From Paramecium pentaurelia (lineage: Eukaryota > Ciliophora > Oligohymenophorea > Peniculida > Parameciidae), in assembly GCA_905183005.1 (NCBI GenBank), contig CAJJDO010000144.1, positions 69,031-133,030 of the forward strand: a DNA stretch of 64,000 nucleotides. Direction: 5' to 3'. Positions 1 through 10,712 of this stretch are shown in pieces (within the stretch, counting starts at the first letter, position 1; every line of letters starts with the position of its first letter). The translations under genes and the position numbers were made by a program. The notes under the pieces were generated by a model that did no database searches, was not told where the DNA came from, and saw only the letters and a program-made list of their open reading frames with translations.

Positions 1-552
1 TTCATAGATAGTATTTTTGATAATTTCTTATCTTTCTTTCTATTTAAGTGGAAAATCACGTCCATATTAACTTTACCATTTAGTTGGTAAAATAAATTTG
101 TTCATATTAAAATCTCCATGCATTTATTCCTAGAGATACAATCCCAATAAATAATAAAAGTAATCTTTATTGTCTTCGAGAAGTTATTCGACTGATGATC
201 CTTACAATACTTCTTAAGGGATAATCTCAAGCCATATAGGATCAGATGCAGGAATCTCAGGAAGTTGTTCATCAAATAGAGATGTATTTGTTTGACAACT
301 AACTGAATTACTTTATTGTGGAGTTGCTAATGGAGTTGATGGATTGTGTTAAGATTCTGATCTGGCTATTTATTACTTAGATTAAGGTTATTATAAGCTT
401 TTTTATTATGTCAATGTTGCAATGTCTTCTATACTACAAGTTGAAAGAGCTTTATTTCTCTTTTTAAGCAATGTAGTTTTTCGAGAGAATCTAGGAGCGA
501 GAAAAGATGAAGTTTTTGTTGACAACACCTATTTGATTTGATCAGATAACAT
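1..552 (-). CDS. Uncharacterised protein, N-terminal 184 residues (C-terminus beyond the window)
   Basis: With TAA/TAG read as Gln the minus strand is open from an ATG at 552-550 to the window edge without any TGA. The first 90 residues are rich in Ser, Thr and Gln and probably disordered. From about residue 100 the sequence becomes more ordered, with a Pro-Ile-Trp-Leu-Glu-Ile-Ile-Pro stretch followed by an aromatic run (DYFYYLLGLYL). I do not recognise the family. The gene is cut by the window boundary, so its length and stop are unknown. No intron is needed in the visible part. Confidence 0.7.
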
Positions 553-892
553 ATATATATTATATTATAATTTATTATAATATAATAAATCATAAATGAC
601 AATCAATTACTACTAAATTCAAACTAAATTTACATCATTTATTAAATAGTATTATAATATTCATTATTTTTAATATTCCATTTGATATAATTATTTACAA
701 TATAATAACTTATTTTCATTTTAATATAAGTATTATCTAAGTTGTTTGTAGAATATAATATTAAATAATTATTATATATTATGGAAATAGACTATTCTTA
801 TATTAATAAATAATGAAATAAAAACAATAGTAAATTATATCGAGATATTTCTTATATTTATGATATGTATATTTTCAATAGTAATTTTATGT
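553..892. other. Intergenic, AT-rich spacer
   Basis: About 340 bp between the start of one minus-strand gene and the stop of the next. It consists mainly of TA-rich runs (for example 550-590) with TGA in several frames. I see no gene or recognisable RNA in it. Confidence 0.6.
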
Positions 893-1873
893 TCAATCAA
901 TTTTAATTTCTTTTTAAGATGCTCCTATTTATAAGATTTTTTAATATTTTCTCCAAGTTTGTCGTTTAAGTCTCATGATTTTAGTTTTAATTTATCGAGA
1001 TTCTTTATAGAAATTATTACATGTTTTATATAAGTCTTCAAATCTCTAAGCACTAGAATTGTTATTATTTTCAGAATCCTAAAAAGATTTTATTCCTGTA
1101 GATTTAAGAGTAATAAGATTGATTTTATTATTGGTAATTAGTTTAGATTATCTGGGCTTATCTAATTTATCTTCCACAATAAATTCTTTTATAATGTGAA
1201 TATTTTTATCAATAGGTTCAGTGTGGAATTTTTGAGATGCTTTCATATTTTATTAGAATATAAATTATTTAATTGAATTATTGCCTTGATATTTCAATTA
1301 ACTATCAAATATTCTTCTCTAAATCATATCTTTACGACATATTTCTTTCTCATAGTCTTCATTTATTTTATTTTTATATTATTAAGTAAATTCATCTCCT
1401 TCTATTTCTATTGCCCTTAAATCTGTTATAGATTATCTTGTTTTTAACATTTCTTGAAGTGGATCAGATAGTAAATATAATTTATCTTCTCTAGTTAGAG
1501 ACTTACGACTATGAAAAAATGAGGAATGATTATCGAGATTAGTCTTACTTTATAGTTTTTCTGCAGTAACAGGTTCCACAAGTGATATTTATTTAGTATG
1601 TTGAGAACTTATTGACTTATACATTGAATTATTCTTCTATGGTAGTTTCCTAGAATCAACATCTGTTTCTTCTAATTTTAATCTATGATTGATAATGTCA
1701 ACATAATCATTAACCATTTTCTGATTGTAGATCACTTTATCAGTTTTTCGAGGTGATATTCTTGGTTAAAGCATAATATTAGTTTTATATTTTTGATAGG
1801 TCTTCATATCTAATTTGATGGGCTTTTCATGAGAATCGAAGATGACTTAGTGTTTGTAGTTTGTGGTTTTCAT
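893..1873 (-). CDS. Uncharacterised Lys/Ser/Gln-rich protein, 326 aa
   Basis: A single uninterrupted frame runs from ATG (1873-1871) to TGA (895-893) using TAA/TAG as Gln. The protein is hydrophilic and basic, with Ser/Gln-rich stretches and a central charged segment around LRAIEIEGDEF. There are no membrane segments and no motif I can name. It is probably largely disordered or coiled coil. The start is the first Met after upstream non-coding sequence. It lies head-to-tail with the SERP1-like gene upstream on the same strand, 51 bp away. Confidence 0.75.
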
Positions 1874-1924
1874 TCCTTTTTTGGTTGAATTATAAATAAA
1901 CTATTTTTAATATAACTCATGAAA

Positions 1925-2157
1925 TCACAGCTCATTGCTATTCGATAATACATTCAAAATTTAGAAGATGGCTATAAAGATATAAGAATGTCTTACCTGA
2001 TCCAACAACCACAAAAAGAAATACTCCTAAAAGAATAGGACCCATAGCTGCAGCTTCCTCAGTTTTCTAATTAAATATCAATATTTACCATCAAAGATTT
2101 TGGTACCTTGCCTTATTTATTGATATTGTTTCTATTAATCTTATTTCTTAATTTCAT
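1925..2157 (-). CDS. SERP1/RAMP4-type stress-associated ER protein, 61 aa
   Basis: Three exons joined by introns at 2067-2088 (22 nt) and 1972-1996 (25 nt) give a 61-residue protein. It contains the family pattern NKQGKVPKSL, then an acidic link, then one hydrophobic segment (GPILLGVFLFVVVGSAIFQI) that closely resembles the tail anchor of RAMP4/SERP1. Members of this family are small tail-anchored ER proteins that associate with the Sec61 translocon and stabilise newly made membrane proteins. Length (family about 63-66 aa) and domain order both fit. The recovery of GSAIFQI only after removing the second intron supports the splicing. Confidence 0.85.
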
Positions 2158-2689
2158 AGTTTATGCTGATGGCTAAATTATAAGAATACTATCATACCAT
2201 TTTCAATAAGAAATAATGTTTATTTAATATTACATACAATCTGATATAAAATTTGTATTCATATAATTAAGTTGGATGCTTATAATTAATTAAAATAACT
2301 ATGAATTGACACAATGTCTAAAATATCAATAAATTGTTATATCAATTATATTTTTAATTGGATTATATATTTTCTGCATTTTACATACTAAACATCACAA
2401 TCATTTATTTCATCAATTTTAATAATATAATCATTTTCTATTTCATTAATTATAATAAATTGCATATTAATAATATTTTCAATCTTTCTACTTTCTACAA
2501 ATTACTCAATTGAAAACATAATCAATAAAGAAAACATTTCATAGATTAATATCAATGGCTTATTAATATAACCCTATTATTATGTATATTCTATAATTAA
2601 TACTCTATAAGTATTTAGTATCTTCAATTAATTCATTATATATGCTGTATTATAAGAAGATATGTTTTTAATAATTATATTAACTAAGA
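2158..2689. other. Intergenic region upstream of profilin
   Basis: About 530 bp between divergently oriented genes. One plus-strand frame happens to be free of TGA and runs into the profilin frame. Its composition is that of AT-rich spacer, so I do not call a gene. Presumably it carries both promoters, but no specific element is recognisable. Confidence 0.5.
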
Positions 2690-3185
2690 ATGTCTTGGGA
2701 TGCTTATGTAACAAACTTGACAGCCAATGGTGCACTAGAATATGCTGCCATCATTGGATTAGATGGAAACATTTGGGCTAGCAATTTTGGTGTTGCTGTT
2801 CTCCCATCCTACTAAGCTGATGTACCAGATGAGAAAAATCCAGACGTAACAACAAAGGTTGCTTACGATGAGAAGGCTGCTTTTGTACATGCTCTTACTC
2901 ACAATGGAGAATCAGGTAATAAAGCTGGAATTAGAATCAATAACTAAAAATATTATTCAGTCTAATTTGATGGAGAATCCAAATCCTGGTACTTAAAGAA
3001 GGTATTTAAAATATTCATAATCATAGAATAAAGGTGGAGCTTGTGTTGCTTGGTCTAATACAGTTGCTGTCTTTGCTTCATTCTCCCAAACCATTAATGC
3101 TGAAAATGGTGCTCCATAGAATGCCAGCGATTGCAACAAGCGAGTCCTTGATATGGCAAAATACCTTGCTGATTCTGGATATTGA
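2690..3185 (+). CDS. Profilin, 156 aa
   Basis: Two exons (2690-3001 and 3027-3185) with a 25-nt GTA...TAG intron encode 156 residues. The N-terminus MSWDAYVTNL and the following AAIIGLDGNIWA are the characteristic profilin opening (WDxYVxxL and the DGxxWA strand). The C-terminal helix RVLDMAKYLADSGY matches the poly-proline/actin-binding terminus of the family. Profilin binds monomeric actin and proline-rich ligands and regulates filament assembly. The length is close to known ciliate profilins. CTC, TCC, GCC and GAC codons are more common here than in neighbouring genes, which fits a highly expressed gene. Confidence 0.93.
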
Positions 3186-4545
3186 GTAGTTATGTTCACA
3201 CAAACAATTATAAATACATTTCTTTCATTCATTATTCTCCTTCATAAATTTACATTACAAAACGTGGTCATTTAGAATAAACTAACTTAAAATTCAATAA
3301 TTCTTTAACACTATTCAATCACCAGAGCTTTTTAAGAATTAAAAAAAATTATCATTAAGGATATTTGCATCCTATATTATTTTAAGCAATCCCATCTAAA
3401 TACATTATAATATTTTCATTCATACTCATTAGAATAACTTTTTTTTATGCTTTTAAATAAATCTCAATTCTATTTCTTCTTTAAAATAAAATTTAAGCAT
3501 CTAAACAGCATAAACTAATATTATTTTACAATTTTGAAAGTTGAAACCTATTAATCAATTCTATTTAAGTATATTCACAGTTTGAATAAGACATTTTTTA
3601 GATTATGAGACATTATCTCAGAATTCAATAATATTTATGTGAAAATCTACAAATTTTTATTGTCTTTTATATAAGTTTTATTGGAACTTTGATTAAATAT
3701 GCATTCTTAATTAATATAGATATTTAAATTTGATATTAAATCTTATTAGTTAGTAGCATACAATTTACTTGATTTATTAAATTAGATAATATCAAATCAT
3801 TATAAATATTGTCTAATACTATTTTTATAGAGTTAAAAATATTAGATTAGTTGCTTAAAGCCTCTTTAAATCCAAGATATTTTTTATACTATACATTTTA
3901 TCTAATAATAAAAAAAAATTAATTTATATATTTATATTTTTATATATTTATTAAAATTAATATCAACAATCATTTATATAAAATATTTATTTTATCTTGT
4001 AAATTAATTGTTAAATGAATAGTTATATTATAATTCAATTCTAATAATATTATAATTGAAATAATTATTGGAACATAAGAATTAATAAAAATCTGTTAAT
4101 TTATTAATTAAATATATTAATAATTACTTTAGAAATGATAATTTTTCTACACAGAATATATAAAAAGATTTATTAATTCTTAAAATTCAATACTAATCTT
4201 TTGATATATGTGTAATTTAAGTTTCTTTAGCTTTTTTGTAGTATATAATTCTCATTCTTTTTCAAATAATTTAATACTGGCAAAATTATCTGGAAATATA
4301 AATTAAGCAATTATTATTATTGAACATAATGTCTTTTTAAAATAATGAATATGAATATCATAATCTGTAATCTCGAAGTAATAGGTCATCAAATACAATA
4401 TCTGATGAATAATTGATTAATATTTGTTAATTGGAATTTTTGAATGGATTAAGCATTTTTCAATGAATTGATCTACTTGTAAATCTGTTAAAATAATGAA
4501 TATAGTTGATAAATTTTAATGAATAATGCATATATGTATATTAAA
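3186..4545. other. Long AT-rich region, no confident gene
   Basis: About 1.36 kb of very AT-rich sequence between profilin and haemoglobin (convergent genes). Most of it has TGA in all frames and looks non-coding. One minus-strand stretch at about 4252-4500 is open and has protein-like composition (for example YYFEITDYDIHIHYF), but it has no start or clear splice sites. It may be a gene relic. Nothing else could be supported. Confidence 0.45.
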
Positions 4546-4939
4546 TCATTTGACTTCAACAATGTCAGCTCTAGTAGTTTCTGCAACAGCTGCAGCTTCA
4601 GCAATTACCTCAGCTGGAACACCCATCTCTTTCAAAGTGTCTCCAAGATGTTTAACAATGGTATTAAAGGCTGCAGTGGTAATTCCAAGTCCAGCATGAC
4701 CTGCTTTCATATCCTAGATTATATAAATATGAAATGAATACTCTTCCTGTATAATGATTTGGACCTCCGAAGGCCATAGTAAGGAACTTTTATTACATTT
4801 CTGTCTATTTCTTCATGTCTGTGTTTTTGAAATAGTGACTAACAGATGGATCTGAAAGAACTTTTTGATAAAACTTGACAACTGCAGCATCAATGTTGGC
4901 TTATCCTCCTAATTTATCAAAGACGGTCTTATTTTACAT
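4546..4939 (-). CDS. Truncated (2/2) haemoglobin, 121 aa
   Basis: Two exons separated by a 28-nt intron (4714-4741) encode 121 residues. The protein shows the group I truncated globin layout known from Paramecium and Tetrahymena: VFDKLGGQANIDAAV at the A/B helices, FYQKVLSDPSVSHYF, then FLTMAFGGPNHYTGR and DMKAGHAGLGI, in which the His after AG is the likely proximal haem ligand. The C-terminal helix ends VAETTRADIVEVK, as in the family. It probably binds O2 or NO in the cytosol. Length equals the usual 116-121 residues. Confidence 0.95.
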
Positions 4940-5056
4940 TGCTAAATTTAATTAATGATTTGAAAAACAAAAATTTTGTTCGCTTAAAAATAGCAAAAAT
5001 AAATAAAATAAGATATTTTTGGATAACCAAAATTATTTATTTAATTAATTTATATA

Positions 5057-6653
5057 TCACTATTCATCATTTTATGTAAATTCTTGTATATGAGTTGTAT
5101 GTGACTTGCGAAGCACTCCATTTTACACTTTCAGACATTTATTATCTGATTATTACTCTAATGGGGCTATTGCAGTATTAAACAGACTTTTTCGAGCAGT
5201 ACCCTTTATTTTCATATCTTAGATTGTATATCCTTCATCTCCATCACTAGAACCTGTATAATGTCCTCTATTTAAGAGGATAGTTCTTTATTTTAATTTA
5301 TTAGAGTTTCTAGAAGAAAGATGAGAAATGTTTTTATTTATAGTTAGATGTCTTAAACTTTTTCTCACAATGGTTTCTGAAAACCAAGGATGATTTAGTG
5401 CCTCATCAGGATATGGTCTCAAAGCTGGATCCTTTTAAAGTAATTACTAAATTAGATCCTTAGCTTCGCTTGAAACTTCTTAAAAGATTTCTTCAGGAAA
5501 CTCATATTTAGCTAATTTGATAGATTCGATTAGATCATTCAAACTTATAATATTGAATAAAAATATATACTAATCTGCATTGAATGGTAATTAACCAGAC
5601 AACATTGAATATAATATACATCCAGCACTCCACATATCAACCATTTGACTATTATGATAAATTTAATACTTTACTTATATCCTTCACCAGTGAATATTTC
5701 TGGAGCTGAAAATGCTACAGTTCCTGTATAAGTCCACATTTCAATTTTCTCAGTATCCTAAAGATTACCAAATTCTTTGTATGAATCACTGAATTTACTA
5801 ACATTAAAATCTGTAACTTTAATCAACTTCTTATCTATTGAAATCATTAGTATTTATTATATTACCTGAAAGACAAAGGATATTATTAGGTTTCAAATCC
5901 CTATGACAAATACCATTTCTATGCATATATTCAATTGCACTAAGCAACTATTTGAATAATTCCTTTGCATCATGTTCACTATAATGTCCAGCCTCATTTA
6001 TTACTTCAAACATTTCTTTCCCTTTAATGAGCTCTAATATCACATAAGCTTGACTTTCAGATTAGAATCCATTATCAAAATCCAAAAACATTTTATATGC
6101 TTTAACTATGTTTCCATGTGATAATTTTATCAATCTCTTAAACTCATTAATCATCTAATCATTTTCAAATATAATTTACATTCCTTATTATCTCATCATC
6201 TTAAGTAGCCACAATTTTCACTGCAAATTCTTATCCTGTCCTTTTTTATACAACTCTCTTTACTAATCCTAAACAACCTTCACCCAGTCTTTCATGCATC
6301 TCATATTCTTCAAAAAACTCTTTTGTATTTGGTACAATGTTTTCAACATCACTAGGTGTTATTTCAATGTCCAATTTTCTACCCAACTCAAATAGTTATT
6401 CTTCTCTAATTTAGAGAGGCTAAATAGGTTTGTTTATTATTTGGTTAAGTGAACCTAGGCTAAATCCTTATTATTTACATCTAAATTGCTATTTTATTCG
6501 ATTCATATTGTTTTGAACTGCTTCTTTTTGTTCCTCTGCTTAAGTCTTCACAAATGTAAAACGACCACTACATTTCCTATCCATCATTGATAATCGTGGT
6601 GGGATTCTTAATGTATCTTATGGACTACGCTCTAAAACCCGATCATCTTACAT
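5057..6653 (-). CDS. CAMK-like Ser/Thr protein kinase with DFN in place of DFG, 504 aa
   Basis: Four exons (introns 6155-6179, 5835-5865, 5649-5674) encode 504 residues. A roughly 130-aa N-terminal extension precedes a complete kinase fold: glycine loop GEGCLGLVKR, lysine in FAVKIV, catalytic loop CHRDLKPNN, activation-segment start TDFNVSKF, FSAPEIF and DMWSAGCILYSML. All hallmark residues are present except that the DFG glycine is Asn. Asp is kept, so metal binding could remain. A C-terminal tail of about 100 residues follows the kinase domain. The arrangement fits calmodulin-dependent-like kinases, but there are no EF hands. Confidence 0.88.
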
Positions 6654-7412
6654 TTTAACTTGGTAATTATATAATAATATATGTTTGTCTTAGAAATGTT
6701 AAATCAAATAAATTCCTATCTAGTAAGATCATTTTAAGAAATTTCATTTTATAAAAAAACAAAACAATAATTGTTTTATTTTTGTTATTCTATCCATTAA
6801 ATATAATTTTTTGGTTACTAAAAAATTATACATTTTATCTAACACATATTATAATTAAATAATTGTTACATTTCAATTTTAAATATTAAAGATAAATAAC
6901 AAAATTAAGCACATCTTTTATTTATCACAAATGCTATTTAATTATTTTCTAAGTTTATATTAAAATTAATCTATTTTTACACAACTATTTCTAAAAACTA
7001 AAAAGATTAATTATATATATTTATACATTTTTTGTATATCTTTTCCAAAAGAATTCATTTAATAGAATTACTTATAATTGATTTAATTTTATTTCAAAAA
7101 AGAAATGGTCATTATGAATTCAATGACCATTTCTATTAATTAAATTTTCTTTTTTAAATTCATCTAATAATATAGATATTACATTATATTATTTAATAAC
7201 CAAAGAAAATTTGAAAAAGAACTCATCCTTTAATCTTCTTAGATTTTTAATATTACCCACTCAACTTATCATTTCAACCATTTGTGTGCAGGATTAAAAA
7301 TTTATTTATTATTTAAAATTAGAGTCTACTTACATTATTTATCTGGAGTTTAATATTTCATTTATATATTTAATTAGTATATGTTAAACTTGATTAAGTA
7401 ATACAAAATAAA
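6654..7412. other. Intergenic region with a perfect 13-bp inverted repeat
   Basis: About 760 bp of AT-rich sequence between two same-strand genes. It is non-coding in all frames by eye. The only structured element is the inverted repeat at 7101-7134, listed separately. Confidence 0.55.
7101..7134. repeat. Perfect inverted repeat (13-bp arms, 8-nt loop)
   Basis: AGAAATGGTCATT at 7101-7113 is exactly complementary to 7122-7134, with an 8-nt loop. It lies in the spacer about 300 bp beyond the MORN gene stop and 450 bp upstream of the kinase start. It could form a hairpin in DNA or RNA or be a paired binding site. No T-run suggests a classical terminator, and no function is assigned. Confidence 0.8.
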
Positions 7413-8489
7413 TCATCTCCTTTGCCCTTCAAACCACTCTCCTGAAATTTCTTTACCATTTTTATCTATGTAGATTCCTTCTCCATGTTACAACCCATTT
7501 TACCATTAACCTTTATAAATTCTACCATCAGACCAATAGAATTCCCCATAACCATCCTTTTTGTTGTCCTTATAACTCCCCTAATGAAATAGAAAAAATA
7601 CCTATATATTTTCTGCCATCTATCCAGATCATCTCACCTTAGCCATTCATTTTGTTATTCTACCAATATCCTTCATATTTGCTACCATCTGGCCATATAT
7701 AAACTCCTTATCCTTAAAATTGATTATTTCTAAATCCTCCTGCATAATTTGATCCATCAGCCCATTTATAAATTCCATATCCTTCTTTGACTCCCATATA
7801 AAAACTACCATCGTAAACAGCAGAATTATCTGCCCATGTTTCAGTTCCTTATCCATGTCTGTTATCATCCTTCCAAAATCCTTCATATCTAGATTTATCA
7901 AAATGAACATAAACTCCGTATCCATCATTCTTATCATTTTTCCATTCTCCTTCATAATAATCTCCACTATTAACGATAAGTCTACCATATCCATTTGCTT
8001 TATCATCAACCCAATACCCTTCATAAAGTGAACCATCAGGAAAAATGTATTTACCTTTGCCATTTCTTTGATGATTTTTCCATTAACCTATATAGATCCC
8101 TCCTTTGTCTAGAAATTAATAAGGGGGAAGTGTTTTGGCTCCAACCATAGTAGAACATTTAGAGTAATCAAAAGGACCTAATTGCAAAAGTACTTTTGAA
8201 ACAGCATGATGATATATCTCAGGAACTTACTCAATTGGAAGGGCTACATCTTATAAAGGAGGGAAAGATTCTTCAACTTCTTTATTCTTTCATATAATCT
8301 TTAACATATTACTTGTTTTCGTACAGAATGGCCTCGATATAATGCTTAGATTTTAGTTGCACACATTTCTTGTACTTCTGGTAGATTACTTTTAATTTCA
8401 AAAGGTTTAGTTTCAATAGGTTATTCGAGCACAAAACCATCTGTCTCCACTATTTGAGTTTTGTGAATAGTCTTACACACAGTACCCAT
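7413..8489 (-). CDS. MORN-repeat protein with an N-terminal IQ motif, about 342 aa (one-base splice discrepancy)
   Basis: Exon 1 (8489-8313) ends in a calmodulin-binding IQ motif, KIQALYRGHSVRK. After a 26-nt intron (8287-8312) exon 2 carries about eight MORN repeats (pattern YEGxWxxxxxxGxGxxxxxDG). The final repeats follow an apparent 21-nt intron (7581-7601) and end at TGA 7415-7413. Splicing that intron leaves one extra G relative to the clear MORN frame on the 3' side. This means an unusual junction, a sequencing indel in the run of four C's, or a real frameshift. MORN proteins of this kind sit at membranes, the cell cortex and cilia. Confidence 0.75.
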
Positions 8490-8526
8490 AAAATAATATG
8501 TTATAAAAATTAAATATACTAAATTA

Positions 8527-9088
8527 TCATTTCTTTTTTCCTTTGACCCATTCTCCTTCAATAACTCTTCCGTTGGGTTCAATGAGTTGTCCTTTTCCAT
8601 GCATTTTACCATTTTTCCATTCTCCAATATATTTTTATCGATTTGGCCAAATTTACTCTCCCTTACCATTTCTCTTGTCATTTTCAAATTCACCTTAAAT
8701 TTTACATAATATTTCTCACCTTTATAAGTTTTACCATCAGAAAAGAATTATCCTTCCCCTTTCATATTACCTTCTACCCATTGACCTTTATACCATTTAC
8801 CATTGCTCCAATAAAATTCGCCATAACCATTAAATGCATCATTCTAAAATTCTCCATCATAATAAGAATTATCACTCCATCTATAAACACCTTTACCACA
8901 TTTAACCCCATTCTCAAAGTGTCCTTCAAAAGATGATCCATTATCAAAAGATATTGCCCCAACACCATGCTAAAAATGATGATCACTCATACTGGTATTC
9001 CATCTTTTAGCTCTCCAGTATACACACCTCCATCTGGGAATACATACTAATTTTGAGCTGCTTGACTGCCTTAACAACAAGAACCCAT
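8527..9088 (-). CDS. MORN-repeat protein, 170 aa
   Basis: Three exons (introns 8970-8992 and 8694-8719) encode 170 residues. The N-terminus MGSCCQGSQ carries Gly2 and two cysteines, a plausible myristoylation/palmitoylation signal for membrane attachment. About six MORN repeats follow (for example YKGQWVEGNMKGEGQFF). The second intron is GTG...AAG, an unusual boundary, but without it the MORN frame is lost. It lies 37 bp upstream of the other MORN gene on the same strand, suggesting a tandem duplication. Confidence 0.85.
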
Positions 9089-9171
9089 ATAACTTTAATT
9101 AATTTTATTTCAGTTGATATTTCATATTTTAAGTGTTAATCCTCAATCAATGAATTTCTAGTCTGACAATA

Positions 9172-10410
9172 TCATTTTTGTTGATTATCATTACTCTTCT
9201 TTTATATGAATATCTCTATTTTAATGTTCTCTCTTTCTCTTAATTAGAATATTGTTTTCTAAATAGTTTATAAGTTATCAAATATTTCTAACAAATTTAC
9301 TTTATTAATCTTAATAATTTTGAATTTTTGTTCGCTTAAGTGTGTCTAATCTATTAAAATTCAATCGTTTTTCAATTTAAATTATTTTATTCAAATGCTC
9401 CTAATATAAGGGAACACAATATTCATTTTTAACTTTATTGTATAATTTGAATAAAATACTTAAAATTAATTTAAATTTATAATAAAATATGTTTTAAAAA
9501 TTTTGAATATAAATAACAAAATATCACTATAATTCTTATATCATAAATAGTTCTTCTACTTAAGTTGATCTTTTCAATGTCTAAAATTACTTTATTTTCT
9601 ATTCTTTTGAACAAAACATTTTTCTATTTTTAAATTAACCTCATCTATCAATAATTAATTCATAATTTACTAAGTCTTTACTTTTCTATTTCCACCACCT
9701 CTTCGTCTTCATCGCATTTTCTAATTCTTCTCATCAGATTTCTACCCTTTAACTTCTCTTTTTGTCAATGTCCTCATCATATTATGGATTTATCCAAATT
9801 TTATATGATATTTAATCGTTTTTTAATAAATAAATGGATATTTTCTAATATAATCTGTCATATTTTCCATAAAAATTTAAATATATCTCCTAATCAGTCT
9901 TTATATTATAATTCTTTTATCTCAAGAGTCCTTTATTAATCTTAATATCAACAATTCTTCTAATAAATTATATACTCAAATAATCTCTTTCAGTAACCAT
10001 TAATCATATCTATTTTTCTTCAAATTTTATTGTTAATTTTGAGTTATCCACTCATTTAATTAAATTAGTTATTTTTCTTCATTAATTTCAGTTCTATACT
10101 TTTCTAATACTCTAAATTTTATATATATTTTGTATTGTATCGAATTTGTCTGTATGAAAAATAATGGTCCATTTGATTTAGCATTAATTAATTACAATAA
10201 TGAAAATTCGTTAACCATTATATCATCCTGTCGTACAACAATTTCAATGCCCTACTTAATATGTTTCTTTTGCATCTCCAACTTAAAGGTTTTCATAAGG
10301 ATAACGACTTGCATCTCCTACTTCTTAATAAATTGATTATCAAAGATTACGAAATGCATAGTCAATATAACAAAGTGCATATGCAAATAAAATAAGTTAG
10401 GATATACCAT
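9172..10410 (-). CDS. Probable coiled-coil gene, exon structure unresolved (possibly degraded)
   Basis: Minus-strand frames with coding character follow one another here: an open stretch from Met at 10410 (or 10359) to about 9990, a second at about 9960-9750 (IKTDQEIYLNFYGKYDRLY), a third around 9740-9690 (CDEDEEVVEIEKQRL), and later Leu/Lys/Glu-rich segments down to TGA at 9174-9172. The first two join in frame if a 23-nt GTT...GAG intron is removed. The remaining joins are ambiguous. Either several non-canonical introns are present or the gene is decaying. No domain is recognised. Confidence 0.35.
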
Positions 10411-10415
10411 AGCAT

Positions 10416-10613
10416 ATGATCACTAAGAAACCTCATATTAAAATGCCATAATAAGGAGTATAACTTTCTCAATCATAATCATTTTCTTATAATCCTTAGA
10501 TGATGGTAGGTCTAATCAAAGAGAATTAAGAGATTAAGGCTAAAATTATTGAGAAGGAGAAATAACTCATCCTTTTACAATAAGAAATAGATTTGTATGA
10601 AAAAAAATCATGA
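10416..10613 (+). CDS. Small hypothetical protein, 65 aa
   Basis: An uninterrupted 66-codon frame (ATG 10416-10418, TGA 10611-10613) encodes a polar peptide. It has a Gln/Ser-rich first half and an amphipathic helical second half (LIKENQEIKAKIIEKEKQLI). The start lies only a few bases from the first possible Met of the opposite-strand gene, so one of the two starts may be wrong. No family is recognised. Confidence 0.5.
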
Positions 10614-10712
10614 TTTTATAATTTCATCAATTAAATGTACTCTAAAATATATATATAAATATATATAAGAAAGTAAAAAAAACTAATAAATTTATATCTA
10701 TCTTAGAATCAT

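Noticed and set aside
1919..2689. Long TGA-free plus-strand frame running into profilin
   Set aside because: The region overlaps the well-supported RAMP4-like gene on the other strand and then AT-rich spacer. With a single stop codon such chance frames are expected.
8421..8986. Several short ORFs on both strands inside the MORN genes
   Set aside because: They are alternative-frame readings of MORN repeats, which yield Met/Asn/Lys-rich or Pro/Thr-rich peptides with no independent support.
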